From Desulfurobacterium sp. TC5-1 (lineage in GTDB: Bacteria > Aquificota > Aquificia > Desulfurobacteriales > Desulfurobacteriaceae), in NCBI RefSeq assembly GCF_000421485.1, contig NZ_ATXC01000002.1:62001-126000 (forward strand): 64,000 nucleotides of DNA, read 5' to 3'. Made by a program: the position numbers and the translations under genes. The notes under the pieces were generated by a model. The model was not told where the DNA came from. It saw nothing but the letters and a program-made list of their open reading frames with translations, and did not search any database. Below are positions 55,705 to 64,000 of this stretch, one piece after another. Position 1 is the stretch's first letter, and every line of letters starts with the position of its first letter.

Positions 55705-56679
55705 TTAAAACGTTCTGGCGACTATGAAGTCCGCTATTTCTAAAAGGGATTCTTTATACTCTGAGTCCTCAATCGCCCCAAGAAGCTCTTTTGCTTTTTC
55801 TATATAGTTTTTAGCAAGATCAAACGTTTGACTTATTCCCCCTTTCTTCACAACCAGCATACGTACATATTCTATTTCTTCCTTACAAGGATTGCTTTTA
55901 TTTAAAATATGATTAATTTTTTTCTTTTCAACCTCCGAAAGGCCATTTCTAACAGCGATTAAAGGATACGTAACTTTTCCTTCTCTGATATCGTTTCCGG
56001 CAGGTTTCCCTATGGTCTCTGAATCTGAAATGTAGTCAAACGCATCGTCCACAAGCTGGAAGGCATAACCTATATATTTACCAAACTTCCTCATAGCAAT
56101 CTTTTCTTCTTCACTGGCACCACCAACTATTGCTCCGGCTTCACAGCAGGTAGAGAGCAAAGAAGCCGTCTTTCTGTAAATTATGTCAAAGTAATCTTCC
56201 TCACTTAAATCAAACTTACCAATAACTTCAAGCTGCTTAAGTTCCCCTTCTGACATGTCCCTAATCGCGTCTAAAGCCCTTTGAAGAACTTCCATGCCAC
56301 CAAAAGTGGCAAATGTTGAAACACCCTGAGCAAACATGTAATCACCGACCAAAACGGCAACATCATTACCGTAAACTGCGTTGGCGGAAGGTTTACCCCT
56401 TCTTAAGGAGGCACCGTCCACAATATCATCATGAAGTAGCGTAGCGGTATGAATATACTCCATGGCTATAGCAACAGGAATTAAACGGCTATCGTCAGGA
56501 TTAAAAAGCTTCCCCGAAAGGATTGTTAACCCCGGTCTTACCCTCTTTCCGCCACTGTTAAATATGTAACCGCCCGCTTCAAGAACGGACTTCACATCAG
56601 AACGCAAGAGTCTCCTTGCATAATCTTCACATGCTAAAAGCTCTTCTCTAATAACTTCAAAGGGCTTGAATATCTTCAT
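55705..56679 (-). CDS. Trans-polyprenyl diphosphate synthase
   Basis: A 324-residue enzyme with LLHDDIVDGASLRRGKPS (first Asp-rich motif) and FQLVDDAFDYIS (second). GGKRVRPGLTILSG binds IPP. It extends FPP or GGPP to a long chain, most likely the menaquinone side chain used by the cytochrome b encoded in this window. Small and bulky residues before the first motif suggest a long product, but length is not certain. The ATG at 56679 follows the pyrE stop by ten bases. Confidence 0.92.
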   Translation of the reverse strand: MKIFKPFEVIREELLACEDYARRLLRSDVKSVLEAGGYIFNSGGKRVRPGLTILSGKLFNPDDSRLIPVAIAMEYIHTATLLHDDIVDGASLRRGKPSANAVYGNDVAVLVGDYMFAQGVSTFATFGGMEVLQRALDAIRDMSEGELKQLEVIGKFDLSEEDYFDIIYRKTASLLSTCCEAGAIVGGASEEEKIAMRKFGKYIGYAFQLVDDAFDYISDSETIGKPAGNDIREGKVTYPLIAVRNGLSEVEKKKINHILNKSNPCKEEIEYVRMLVVKKGGISQTFDLAKNYIEKAKELLGAIEDSEYKESLLEIADFIVARTF

Positions 56680-56689
56680 ACATGCCTTC

Positions 56690-57280
56690 CTACTTTATTT
56701 TTCTACTTCCTGGCTTCTCAAGAGGAATTTTCCCTTCCTTGCAGATAGGGCAGTTTGAAGGTTCGTAGGCAGGAACATCTAACCGCCACAGTGTTACAAA
56801 AGGAACACCAAAATCCACCTTCCCACCACTTCTATCTACAAGGCTTCCGACTGCAACAACCTCAGCACCGAAAGATTTTACCACTTCAATTGTCTCTTTT
56901 GTTGATTTTCCCGTCGTAACAACATCTTCAACAACCAGAGCTCTTTCACCTGACTTTATCTCAAATCCTCTCCTTAAGACAAGGTTAACGCCATCTTTTC
57001 TCTCTGCAAAAATCCCTCTTACACCTACATGCCTTGCAGTTTCATAAGAAACTATTATGCCGCCAATCGCAGGGGCAATAACAAAATCGATATTAACGCC
57101 AAGCTCCTCAATCTTTTCAGCTATTTCCCTGCAGAGAATTTCAGCATACCTGGGATACTGAAGAACCTTTGCACACTGGAGATAATAAGGACTGTGAAGG
57201 CCGCTTGAAAGTAAAAAGTGACCTTCAAGGAAGGCATCCGTTTTAAGAAAAATCTCTTTTATCTCTTCTTCTGTCAACAT
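56690..57280 (-). CDS. pyrE: Orotate phosphoribosyltransferase
   Basis: A 196-residue enzyme with the PRPP loop [35 protein letters not shown] at the orotate side and [18 protein letters not shown] as the flexible catalytic loop. It forms OMP in pyrimidine synthesis. A C-terminal tail with [19 protein letters not shown] adds a CxxC that is common in thermophile PyrE. The pyrD start lies at the far right of this window, not adjacent. Confidence 0.95.
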   Translation of the reverse strand: MLTEEEIKEIFLKTDAFLEGHFLLSSGLHSPYYLQCAKVLQYPRYAEILCREIAEKIEELGVNIDFVIAPAIGGIIVSYETARHVGVRGIFAERKDGVNLVLRRGFEIKSGERALVVEDVVTTGKSTKETIEVVKSFGAEVVAVGSLVDRSGGKVDFGVPFVTLWRLDVPAYEPSNCPICKEGKIPLEKPGSRKIK

Positions 57281-57341
57281 TAAAACTCCTCCGGAAAGTT
57301 TAACTGAATTTTAGGCAGATTACTCTTATCTTTCAAGTTTA

Positions 57342-58262
57342 TCAAAACCTGAAAGCTCTTCCCTGATAGGTGTCTCTCTCAACAAACCTGTTTCTTATTC
57401 TCTGAATCAATCGATTCTTTTCCCTTTTATCGCAGTAGCAAGGTGCAATTAGTAGCTCTGAAGGAGCCTCACCGGTTATCCTCTGAACAACCGTGTCAGG
57501 ATGAAGTCTTTCGATAAAGTCAATCACAAGGTCAACATACTCTTCTTCCGAAAGTAGGGGGAACGGCGACTTTTCGTAAAGTCCGGCAAGCGGTGTATTT
57601 TTTATTATGTGGAGAGGATGAATCTTTACACCGTTTACTTTCAAGGCCCCAAGTATATCTGCTGTTTCTAACATCTCTTCTCTTGTTTCACCAGGTATTC
57701 CTAAAATAACGTGAGAGCAGACTTTTATCTTTTCATACTTCTTAGTCATAAGATACGCGTTTAAAAAATCGGAAAATCCGTGTCCCCGCTTCATCCACTG
57801 GAGAGATTTAAAATGTGGGCTTTCAAGGCCATACTCAATCCATACAAGATAATTATCCGTGTAACTATTAATAAGTTCAAGAATCTCTTTCGAAACGGCA
57901 TCAGGACGCGTACCGACAATTAGACCAACAACCTCCGGGAAATTCTTGATTTCATCGTAGATGGACTTTAGTCTCTCAACGGGCGCATACGTGTTTGTGA
58001 AAGCCTGAAAATAGACAAGAAACTTTTTTGCTTTATATCGCCTTCCTATTCGCTCAATACCGATTGATATCTGTTCTCTTACCGATAATGTTCTTTTTGA
58101 TGGATCGTACTCAGAACCTGCATAGCAGTATATACACCCTTCTGTCCCTTTTATTCCATCTCTATTGGGACAGGTGAATCCAGCATCAACCGTAACACGG
58201 TAAACCCGCTCGCCAAATATAGACTTAAGATATGAGGAAAAGGTTCTAAACCTCGCTTCCAC
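57342..58262 (-). CDS. Radical SAM protein, YhcC/TIGR01212 type
   Basis: A 306-residue protein. The cluster Cys are spread as FTCPNRDGIKGTEGCIYC, the variant spacing of the YhcC family, followed by KKFLVYFQAFTNTYAP and IVGTRPDAVSKEI. The C-terminal part has VIDFIERLHPDTVVQRITGE. The reaction is unknown; a tRNA or small-molecule modification has been proposed for relatives. It is transcribed alone. Confidence 0.88.
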   Translation of the reverse strand: MEARFRTFSSYLKSIFGERVYRVTVDAGFTCPNRDGIKGTEGCIYCYAGSEYDPSKRTLSVREQISIGIERIGRRYKAKKFLVYFQAFTNTYAPVERLKSIYDEIKNFPEVVGLIVGTRPDAVSKEILELINSYTDNYLVWIEYGLESPHFKSLQWMKRGHGFSDFLNAYLMTKKYEKIKVCSHVILGIPGETREEMLETADILGALKVNGVKIHPLHIIKNTPLAGLYEKSPFPLLSEEEYVDLVIDFIERLHPDTVVQRITGEAPSELLIAPCYCDKREKNRLIQRIRNRFVERDTYQGRAFRF

Positions 58263-58287
58263 AGTCTCTTCCTAAATAGTAGTGAAA

Positions 58288-58307
58288 GGCAGGAATGATC
58301 TCCTGCC
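58288..58307. terminator. Hairpin terminator
   Basis: GGCAGGA and TCCTGCC pair around ATGATC. It lies just beyond the stop of the acidic protein gene on the minus strand and is followed there by TTTCACTA. Confidence 0.6.
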
Positions 58308-58312
58308 CTCTA

Positions 58313-58687
58313 TTACTCTTCTCCCTCTTCTTCAAATTCAAGGCCTATCGGAACAAGCTCGGCAACATCACCTATGTTCCACTCTTTCAACTTCTCTTTA
58401 CCTTCCTCTTCACACTCAAGGGGAACAGAGATAAAAAATCCCTCTCCAGATTGTCTGCAGTGCTGCGCAATTGCCTTTGCCCTATTCTCTGCCTCTTCTG
58501 TCTGAAGAGATTGGCAATCTTCAACCTGAATGGCTATCTGATACTCCACCTCTTCATCTTTATAAACGGCAAGGAAATCGGGCTTATACTCTTCGTCTGT
58601 ATCAACGTCATACACTTCAAACCCTTCCATCTCAAGGACGGTTGCCATGAGTTCGGCAAGCTCTTCCCTTGTTAACTTCTCTTCCAT
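58313..58687 (-). CDS. Small acidic protein, possible PD-(D/E)xK-like fold
   Basis: A 124-residue, very acidic protein with no signal or membrane helix. The central KPDFLAVYKDEEVE, then IAIQVEDCQSL, has the Pro-Asp followed by a strand with E and polar residues that recalls the PD-(D/E)xK nuclease fold, but the usual Lys is not in place. Helices at the N terminus (LTREELAELMATVLEMEGF) and a middle ENRAKAIAQHCRQSGEGFFISVP are consistent. No partner gene suggests a role. ATG 58687 follows CGGAGGA. Confidence 0.65.
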   Translation of the reverse strand: MEEKLTREELAELMATVLEMEGFEVYDVDTDEEYKPDFLAVYKDEEVEYQIAIQVEDCQSLQTEEAENRAKAIAQHCRQSGEGFFISVPLECEEEGKEKLKEWNIGDVAELVPIGLEFEEEGEE

Positions 58688-58761
58688 AAATTCCTCCGAA
58701 ATTCAGTAACTGTTTAAGTTAATTTATAACGCTTTAAAATTATTTCCATAAGAAAAGAGCT

Positions 58762-59322
58762 CTACCCGGCAACCTGAGAAACAGCAACTTTCTTGTTTAT
58801 TATCTCAGCTGCTTTAATAGCAATATCCGCAGTAATTCTGGCACACCGTTCTCTCCTTTCAGCACTCCTTGGTGAAATACCCGTTTTCCTTGCCCAGTTC
58901 ACAATAGAATCCCTGCAAAGAACAGAATCGGGAGAAGCACCGGGAATCAAACTTCCATTACCGGAAAAGATAGGAAGGACAGAGTTGTTGTGAAACTCCA
59001 CAAGTTCCTCTACGGCAGATTCTATCTCATCTTCAGGAAGAGAAACTGCAAAAACCACAAAAGCACCCGTAAGAGCTCCACATATTGAATGCCACTTAAC
59101 GGGAATCTTCATCTTGTTTTCAATCACTTCATCAAAAGAGATATCAAGCCCTGCGGTCTCCACAAAAGCCCTTATTACTCCGTACTCGCAATCTCTTTCC
59201 CAGTAGCCTTTGTAAGCCACCTTTCCAAGCTCTTGCAGATCCTCCACTCTGTTCAGAGCCCTTTCACCAAGCAAATCTCTGTACTTCTTTATATTTTTCA
59301 AAATGTCTTTAATTTCAAACAT
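58762..59322 (-). CDS. C_GCAxxG_C_C family redox-type protein
   Basis: A 186-residue protein with Cys arranged as in this family: an early CEYGVIRAFVETAG, the core ICGALTGAFVVF, a later VLCRDSIVNWA and RRERCARITAD. The spaced Cys, usually four to five, may bind a metal or cluster or form redox disulfides. Such proteins are common in anaerobes and often occur beside oxidoreductases. Activity is unknown. Confidence 0.75.
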   Translation of the reverse strand: MFEIKDILKNIKKYRDLLGERALNRVEDLQELGKVAYKGYWERDCEYGVIRAFVETAGLDISFDEVIENKMKIPVKWHSICGALTGAFVVFAVSLPEDEIESAVEELVEFHNNSVLPIFSGNGSLIPGASPDSVLCRDSIVNWARKTGISPRSAERRERCARITADIAIKAAEIINKKVAVSQVAG

Positions 59323-59388
59323 GTTTCACCTCCTCAATGTCTATCGCTAATATATGAAAAGTACAATGGAAATCAAGAGAAACTGTGG

Positions 59389-59394
59389 TAAAAT
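59389..59394 (+). promoter_or_regulatory. Likely -10 element giving a leaderless transcript
   Basis: TAAAAT ends eight bases before the ATG at 59403, with no ribosome-binding site between. No good -35 is seen. It is the second case in the window of an AT-rich -10 immediately before a start. Confidence 0.35.
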
Positions 59395-59402
59395 TTTTTA
59401 TT

Positions 59403-60104
59403 ATGAAAAAAGGGCTGATTGCACTGTTTATAACGTTACTTTCCATTTCAACAGCCAGCGCTTCAAACTGCCCATCTATAGAATCCGTAGAAAAACAGAT
59501 ATCTGGCATTTTCAAAAAGAGAATCCACGTCAAAGCCGTCTACCCGATAGGTATCGAAGGATTCTGCAGAGTAATAACAGCAGAAGCGGGGAACTTTTTC
59601 ATAGATACACAGGAGAAATATCTTGTTCAAGGGCTTATTTTTAAATTGCCTGATAGACAGGTTGACAAAGACTTTCTCAACTTCCTCGAAAGAGCTGTCG
59701 ACTTTAAAGTTGGTAAAGGCAAAAAGTACGTTTACGTAATCGTTGACCCCGATTGTAAAGCATGCAGAAACAGCAGTGACAAGATAAAAGAGTTTTTAAA
59801 AAATGGCATTCAGTTAAAGTTTATAGTAGCGCCATTTTCAGGAAAAGAGGCAGAAGAGAAAGCTTACAAACTTGTATGCAACCATGGCGGGCTGGAAATG
59901 TTTTTATCTGGAAATTACAGAGGGAAAGTCTGCAGCGAAGGGAAACTCAAGGTGTGGTCAGTTATGGATAAACTAAAGGCAAGAGGCCTCGTTGATACAC
60001 CTGTCTTTATACTCCCGGACGGAAAAGTCTATTTGGGCGCAGAAAATGTGGAGAATGTAATTGAAAGATTAAAAAGCAGAGGGAAGAAACCCTCTGCGAA
60101 TTAG
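59403..60104 (+). CDS. DsbC/G-like periplasmic thiol:disulfide interchange protein
   Basis: The ATG at 59403 gives a signal peptide ([20 protein letters not shown]). The 233-residue protein has an N-terminal dimer-type domain ([13 protein letters not shown]...[13 protein letters not shown]) and a thioredoxin-fold domain with CKAC in [10 protein letters not shown] and the cis-Pro loop [11 protein letters not shown]. It likely isomerises or reduces disulfides in the periplasm, and could keep CxxCH cysteines reduced for haem attachment to the cytochromes here (inference). Its stop overlaps the convergent rpmA stop. Confidence 0.85.
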   Translation: MKKGLIALFITLLSISTASASNCPSIESVEKQISGIFKKRIHVKAVYPIGIEGFCRVITAEAGNFFIDTQEKYLVQGLIFKLPDRQVDKDFLNFLERAVDFKVGKGKKYVYVIVDPDCKACRNSSDKIKEFLKNGIQLKFIVAPFSGKEAEEKAYKLVCNHGGLEMFLSGNYRGKVCSEGKLKVWSVMDKLKARGLVDTPVFILPDGKVYLGAENVENVIERLKSRGKKPSAN

Positions 60105-60358
60105 TTATCTAAAGGATAAACGCTTACAACCTTCTTGTTTCTTCTTCTCTCAAACTTAACTACACCGTCAACAAGGGCAAAAAGCGTGTAGTCTCTTCCA
60201 ACACCAACATTAGCGCCGGGATGGACGCTTGTTCCTCTCTGTCTAACGAGGATATTACCGGCCTTTACTATCTGTCCATCGTGCCTTTTAACACCAAGCC
60301 TTTTACCAATCGTATCTCTACCGTTCTTGGTAGAACCCATACCTTTCTTATGTGCCAT
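60101..60358 (-). CDS. rpmA: 50S ribosomal protein L27
   Basis: An 85-residue L27 starting [20 protein letters not shown], without the cleaved N-terminal extension seen in Firmicutes, then GGNI-type [25 protein letters not shown]. It lies at the peptidyl-transferase centre. It is 13 bases downstream of rplU. Confidence 0.97.
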   Translation of the reverse strand: MAHKKGMGSTKNGRDTIGKRLGVKRHDGQIVKAGNILVRQRGTSVHPGANVGVGRDYTLFALVDGVVKFERRRNKKVVSVYPLDN

Positions 60359-60371
60359 AACAAACCTCCGA

Positions 60372-60680
60372 TTAGCCTACAATCTCTTCAATCTTTAGCT
60401 CTGTAAAGTGCTGACGATGACCATACTTTCTCTGATAGTGCTTCTTAGCCTTGTACTTAAACACAATAATCTTTTTGCCTTTACCGTGTCTTACCACTGT
60501 GGCTTTAACTTTAGCACCTTTAACTTCGTCACCAACCTTTACGCTTCCGTCATCATTTCTTATCATGAGTGTTTCAAGCTCAACCTCTGACCCTTCAGGT
60601 AGGTTGATCTTTTCAACCTTTAAAACCTGACCGGGCTCAACAACATACTGCTTTCCGCCGGTTCTAACAACTGCATACAT
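60372..60680 (-). CDS. rplU: 50S ribosomal protein L21
   Basis: The ATG at 60680 gives [20 protein letters not shown], the standard start; the upstream in-frame extension to 60761 is leader sequence. The 102-residue protein ends [13 protein letters not shown] with the usual basic [16 protein letters not shown]. It binds 23S rRNA. The rplU-rpmA pair is conserved across bacteria. Confidence 0.97.
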   Translation of the reverse strand: MYAVVRTGGKQYVVEPGQVLKVEKINLPEGSEVELETLMIRNDDGSVKVGDEVKGAKVKATVVRHGKGKKIIVFKYKAKKHYQRKYGHRQHFTELKIEEIVG

Positions 60681-60853
60681 TACGGAATACCTCCGGGCAA
60701 TAAAGTTATAAGAAGCAGAGGTGTAATTTATAACAAAAATACCTCTCTGGTCAAGATGCAAATATATGCAAATTTAACTTTTCTGCCATACATTCACCGT
60801 TAAAAGGCACTATATTAATATCCGTTACCAATTTCAGGACAAAGGAGGAGAGT

Positions 60854-61516
60854 ATGAACAGATTTTATGAAATAGAGAAGGCAGGGACGGCAGACTTTGC
60901 CTCTTTCCTTTCAAAGGTATTCTTAAATATGTTTCTGGGACTCTTGCTGACGGCAATATCCGCCTACATGACACTTGCCACGGGCCTGTGGGCAAGGATA
61001 GGTACAGTGGGAGCTATCGGTTTTGGAATCTTGAGTTTCGTTCTTGTAATAATGACCGGCGTTTTAAGAAAGAACGGACTACTGGCAGGCATAATGTTTT
61101 ACCTCTTTTCAGCCTGCGAAGGCATTTTGCTTGCACCTATTTTTTACATTTACACCGGTGCCTCCATCATAACAGCTTTTGCCTCTGCCAGCATTCTCTT
61201 TGGAATAATGGCACTGCTTGCAATGACAAAGAAGGTCGATTTTAGACAGTTCGGAACCTATCTGTTCGTTGGACTGATAGGAATAATCGTTGCATCTCTG
61301 CTTAACATGTTTCTCTTTCACTCCGCAGGATTCAACATGGCAATAAATGCTATAACGATCATCATATTTTTAGGACTCACGGCCTACGATATACAGACAC
61401 TTGAAGAGGTAGCATACACAGACGGAAACGCATTCTTCGGTGCTCTTGCCCTGTACCTTGACCTTATAAACCTTTTCCTCGCCATCCTGAGCCTGTTTGG
61501 CGAAAGAAGAGATTAA
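60854..61516 (+). CDS. Bax inhibitor-1 family membrane protein (YccA-like)
   Basis: A 220-residue protein with seven membrane helices: VFLNMFLGLLLTAISAYMTL, further AGIMFYLFSACEGILLAPIFYIYTG, and the C-terminal TAYDIQTLEE with acidic residues that form the proposed pH-dependent ion path. Bacterial relatives leak Ca2+ or modulate FtsH. The start follows AAGGAGGAG. Role here is not predictable. Confidence 0.9.
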   Translation: MNRFYEIEKAGTADFASFLSKVFLNMFLGLLLTAISAYMTLATGLWARIGTVGAIGFGILSFVLVIMTGVLRKNGLLAGIMFYLFSACEGILLAPIFYIYTGASIITAFASASILFGIMALLAMTKKVDFRQFGTYLFVGLIGIIVASLLNMFLFHSAGFNMAINAITIIIFLGLTAYDIQTLEEVAYTDGNAFFGALALYLDLINLFLAILSLFGERRD

Positions 61517-61521
61517 CCGTA

Positions 61522-61545
61522 GGGCGGTTTAGCACCGCCCTTTTT
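61522..61545 (+). terminator. Rho-independent terminator
   Basis: GGGCGGT and (C)ACCGCCC pair around TTAG, followed by TTTTT, directly after the Bax inhibitor-1 gene. Confidence 0.88.
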
Positions 61546-61556
61546 AAAATATCTTC

Positions 61557-61596
61557 CATAAAAATTCCTTTCCTTTCATAAAAATTCTTTTCCTTT
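61557..61596 (+). repeat. Tandem 20-base repeat upstream of hsp20
   Basis: CATAAAAATTCCTTTCCTTT is followed at once by CATAAAAATTCTTTTCCTTT, differing at one base. The pair ends seven bases before the hsp20 -35 element, where it could act as an AT-rich upstream element or operator. Confidence 0.7.
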
Positions 61597-61602
61597 CTCC
61601 CC

Positions 61603-61631
61603 TTGACGTCCAATCCCTCTCTATCTATATT
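61603..61631 (+). promoter_or_regulatory. Promoter of hsp20
   Basis: TTGACG (61603-61608), a 17-base spacer and TATATT (61626-61631), about 50 bases before the start. No CIRCE-type inverted repeat is visible. Confidence 0.6.
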
Positions 61632-61680
61632 TAAAATTGGAATTAATGAAATCTAAAATAACCTTTTAAGGGAGGGAACG

Positions 61681-62178
61681 ATGTTTGGAGGATTCTTTGG
61701 TAGAAATAGAGGATTTGATCCCTTTGAAGATTTCTTTAGACTCTCAAAAGAGATGGAGAGAATGCTTGCAGAACTTACACGGTCATTTGGTGAAGTCCCT
61801 GGATTTGAAGTGGGATTTGAACCAAGAGTAGAGATGTACGAAACACCGGATGAACTGGTGGTAAGAGCTGAGATGCCGGGGCTTGACAAAGACAGCATAG
61901 ACGTAAGAGTAAGGGGAAATCACCTTATTATAAAAGGTGTTAAAAAGCAGGAGCAGAAAGAAGAGAAAGAAAACGTTTTCTTCAGCGAGAGCTTCTACGG
62001 TGAATTTCAGAGAATAATACCGTTACCCGTAGAGGTAAAAGAAGAAGGCATAGAGGCAACCTACGACAAGGGAATACTTGAAATAAGACTTCCAAAAGCC
62101 GAAACGGCAAAGAAAGAAGTGAAAATAATAGTAAAAGAGCCGGAAGAAAAGGAAAAGGGAGAAAACGAAGAGAAGTAA
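61681..62178 (+). CDS. Small heat-shock protein Hsp20
   Basis: A 165-residue alpha-crystallin chaperone. The N-terminal arm is Phe/Arg-rich (GGFFGRNRGFDPFEDFF), the alpha-crystallin domain runs from about 55 to 145 (PRVEMYETPDELVVRAEMPGL; GEFQRIIPLPVEV; ATYDKGILEIRLPK, the GxLxxxxP signature), and a Lys/Glu tail follows. It forms oligomers that hold unfolding proteins. Start follows GGGAGG. Confidence 0.95.
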   Translation: MFGGFFGRNRGFDPFEDFFRLSKEMERMLAELTRSFGEVPGFEVGFEPRVEMYETPDELVVRAEMPGLDKDSIDVRVRGNHLIIKGVKKQEQKEEKENVFFSESFYGEFQRIIPLPVEVKEEGIEATYDKGILEIRLPKAETAKKEVKIIVKEPEEKEKGENEEK

Positions 62179-62184
62179 CCTCCG

Positions 62185-62208
62185 GCGGGGGATTCTTCCC
62201 CCGCTTTA
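62185..62208 (+). terminator. Rho-independent terminator after hsp20
   Basis: GCGGGGG and CCCCCGC form a perfect seven-pair stem around ATTCTT, followed by TTTATTTC. Confidence 0.85.
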
Positions 62209-62309
62209 TTTCTTTCTCCTCATAAATCTTCACAAATCCCACCGTGGTAAAATTCAATCTGCACCATAAATTTCAACCTAATCACTCCCGACACACATAG
62301 GAGGCTTCC

Positions 62310-63587
62310 TTGCAGATTGAAATTGAAAAACTGGTTTACGGTGGGAAAGGACTCGGAAGATACAGAGGCAGAACATTCTTTGTGCCGTTCACAGCACCTG
62401 GAGACATCGTCGAAGTAAGGGAAACATCAAGGAAGAGCGGTTACAGTGAAGGTGAAGTTATAAAAATTCTGAAAAAGGGGAAAAACCGCATAAAACCGCG
62501 ATGCCCCTACTTTGGAAAATGCGGAGGATGTGACTGGCAACACATAGATTACGATTCTCAGGTTGAGTTTAAAAGGAGTATCCTTGAAGAGAACCTTCAA
62601 AAAATTGGAAGGATAAAAAAACCGAATATCGATGAAGTCATACCATCACCGTCACCCTGGCACTACAGAAACCGAGCCCAGCTAAAGGTTAAAAACGGTA
62701 AGGTCGGATTCTACGCAAAGGGAACCCACGAAATTGTTGACATAGACACCTGTTACATTCTAAAAGAGGACATTGCAGGCGCAATTCCAAAAATAAAAGA
62801 ACTTGTTAAAAGGCTTGCAACTGAACCAAACGAGGTTCACATATACTCCTCTAACAAGAACGAAGTTATCCTCAAGCTTGTCTATCAGGGAAAGTTTAAA
62901 AAGGTAACACTAAGCCTTGAAGAAATCAGAAATATTTTAGAGATAAACGTAATCGGTTTTGGCATCTACAAGACGGGCGAATCTGGATATCCTGAAAGAA
63001 TTAAATTTTTCGGAAAAGACTTTACGTACGAAACGGTAGATAAGTTTAAGTTCCGCGTCAGTGCCGACTCCTTCTTTCAGGTTAACAGATTTCAGGTAGA
63101 AAACCTCATTAAAAAAGTCTCCCGCGGTGCAATGGAATATCAATATCTGCTTGCTGCAGACCTATACTGCGGCGTTGGAACGCTAACAATACCTGTAGGA
63201 AGGTACGTTCACAGGGCTTTTGGAATAGAGGCAAACTTTTCCGCAATAAGCGATGCCCTTTATAATAAAGACATAAATGGACTGAGAAATATAAGCTTTT
63301 ACTGTCGCGAAACGGAAGAGGGTATAGAAATCATTAAAGAAAACAGCCCCGACTTAATAGTTATCGACCCACCAAGGAGTGGCTTAAGCCAGAGAATCAT
63401 AAGGGAAATTGCTTCTCTTCCAAGACTTAAAAGGATTATCTATGTCTCCTGCAATCCGGCAACCCTTGCAAGAGATATAGCACTGTTCTATCAACACGGC
63501 ATTCACATGGAAAAATCAAAACTCATAGATATGTTCCCGCAAACTTACCACATAGAAACAATAGCCTTTTTAAGGAAGGTGAGATAA
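62310..63587 (+). CDS. 23S rRNA/tRNA (uracil-5-)-methyltransferase, RumA/TrmA family
   Basis: A 425-residue enzyme starting at TTG 62310, after AGGAGG. An N-terminal TRAM domain ([20 protein letters not shown]) is followed by an iron-sulfur site ([14 protein letters not shown] plus a later Cys) and the Rossmann methyltransferase with [14 protein letters not shown] and [20 protein letters not shown] carries the catalytic Cys. It methylates uracil C5 in rRNA or tRNA; the exact site is not known. Its stop overlaps the pyrD ATG (TAATG). Confidence 0.92.
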   Translation: MQIEIEKLVYGGKGLGRYRGRTFFVPFTAPGDIVEVRETSRKSGYSEGEVIKILKKGKNRIKPRCPYFGKCGGCDWQHIDYDSQVEFKRSILEENLQKIGRIKKPNIDEVIPSPSPWHYRNRAQLKVKNGKVGFYAKGTHEIVDIDTCYILKEDIAGAIPKIKELVKRLATEPNEVHIYSSNKNEVILKLVYQGKFKKVTLSLEEIRNILEINVIGFGIYKTGESGYPERIKFFGKDFTYETVDKFKFRVSADSFFQVNRFQVENLIKKVSRGAMEYQYLLAADLYCGVGTLTIPVGRYVHRAFGIEANFSAISDALYNKDINGLRNISFYCRETEEGIEIIKENSPDLIVIDPPRSGLSQRIIREIASLPRLKRIIYVSCNPATLARDIALFYQHGIHMEKSKLIDMFPQTYHIETIAFLRKVR

Positions 63588-64000
63588 TGGCTGACATAAG
63601 TGTTGAACTTTTTGGTGTAAAGTTTGAAACACCCGTTTGGACTGCTTCAGGCACGTTTGGATTTGGTCTTGAGTACGAAAAGTACACGGACTTAAACCGT
63701 ATAGGTGCCGTGTGTGTTAAAGGTCTATCAATAAAACCTAAAGAGGGAAATCCGCCACCAAGGATATGGGAAACGCCCTGCGGCATGCTTAACTCAATAG
63801 GCCTTCAGAATCCGGGCGTTTACCATTTCATAGAAAAAGTACTGCCAAAACTTAAAAAATACAGACTAAAGGTAATCGCAAATGTTTACGGAACGACCTA
63901 CGAAGAGTACAGGGCAGTTGCAGAAGCCCTTAAAGGTGTTGAAGGCGTTCACGCAGTTGAGGTGAACATCTCCTGTCCAAATGTGAAAAAAGGCGGACTT
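63587..64000 (+). CDS. pyrD: Dihydroorotate dehydrogenase, catalytic subunit (partial)
   Basis: The first 138 residues are inside the window, beginning [32 protein letters not shown] and [14 protein letters not shown] are the FMN-binding start, NSIGLQNPG is the orotate-side motif and [13 protein letters not shown] is the conserved loop just before the window edge. This is class 1B, which usually pairs with PyrK and uses NAD. It is coupled to the methyltransferase gene. Confidence 0.93.
   Translation, partial: MADISVELFGVKFETPVWTASGTFGFGLEYEKYTDLNRIGAVCVKGLSIKPKEGNPPPRIWETPCGMLNSIGLQNPGVYHFIEKVLPKLKKYRLKVIANVYGTTYEEYRAVAEALKGVEGVHAVEVNISCPNVKKGGL

Overview
The window looks like a chromosomal segment of a thermophilic, Gram-negative, respiratory chemolithotroph, most like the Aquificota and in particular the Desulfurobacteriaceae. 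This assignment is inference. It rests on Lys/Glu-rich proteins, very tight operons, encoded tRNA CCA ends, a wealth of multihaem c-type cytochromes, heptosyltransferases (hence LPS and an outer membrane), a full type II secretion operon, and a DUF505-like protein of the kind found in hyperthermophiles. No rRNA, insertion sequence, prophage or CRISPR array was seen.

Region by region. Bases 1-2413 hold a rubredoxin tail, a heptosyltransferase and an ion/organic-anion transporter. Bases 2471-11131 (minus strand) are the most striking block. A single good promoter at 11248-11276 precedes a diheme lipoprotein, an eight-site multihaem protein with a C-terminal membrane anchor, a four-helix cytochrome b, a triheme protein, an NHL beta-propeller, a 24-haem cytochrome made of six tetrahaem modules, two tiny membrane proteins missed by ordinary length cut-offs, and an orphan peptide-type binding lipoprotein. 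Bases 11286-17722 carry purine phosphorylases, a Fur-family regulator, an aldehyde dehydrogenase, two paralogous membrane diguanylate cyclases and queF. Bases 17842-24532 (plus) hold a phosphoesterase, recA-pilT-recX, alaS and a thiD-like kinase. Two tRNAs and a second heptosyltransferase follow.

Bases 25851-28257 hold a Usp-DUF485 fusion coupled to an ActP-like symporter, behind helically phased repeats. Bases 28366-31579 hold a compact three-gene cassette: two radical SAM/SPASM proteins and a fold-type II PLP enzyme, with no obvious known pathway. Two more tRNAs follow. Bases 32155-41751 (minus) are a type II secretion operon in the order G-I-J-K-L-M-N-C-D-E-F. Bases 41884-44280 carry a DUF2062 protein, dapF, a family 4 uracil-DNA glycosylase and an alkyl-DNA repair methyltransferase.

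Bases 45766-49995 hold two uncharacterised soluble proteins, one with an internal duplication and one DUF505-like, divergent from two uncharacterised membrane proteins. After mscL and panD comes a minus-strand housekeeping run (MgtC/DUF4010, aroE, rarA, a phosphoribosyltransferase). It is followed by a 600-base stretch with a frameshifted gene remnant and a strong RNA-type hairpin. The right end carries a polyprenyl synthase, pyrE, a radical SAM protein, ribosomal proteins L27/L21, Bax-inhibitor-1, Hsp20, RumA and the start of pyrD.

The best candidates for an undescribed system are the multihaem cytochrome conduit (4213-11131), the radical SAM/PLP cassette (28366-31579) and the DUF505 neighbourhood (45766-49995).
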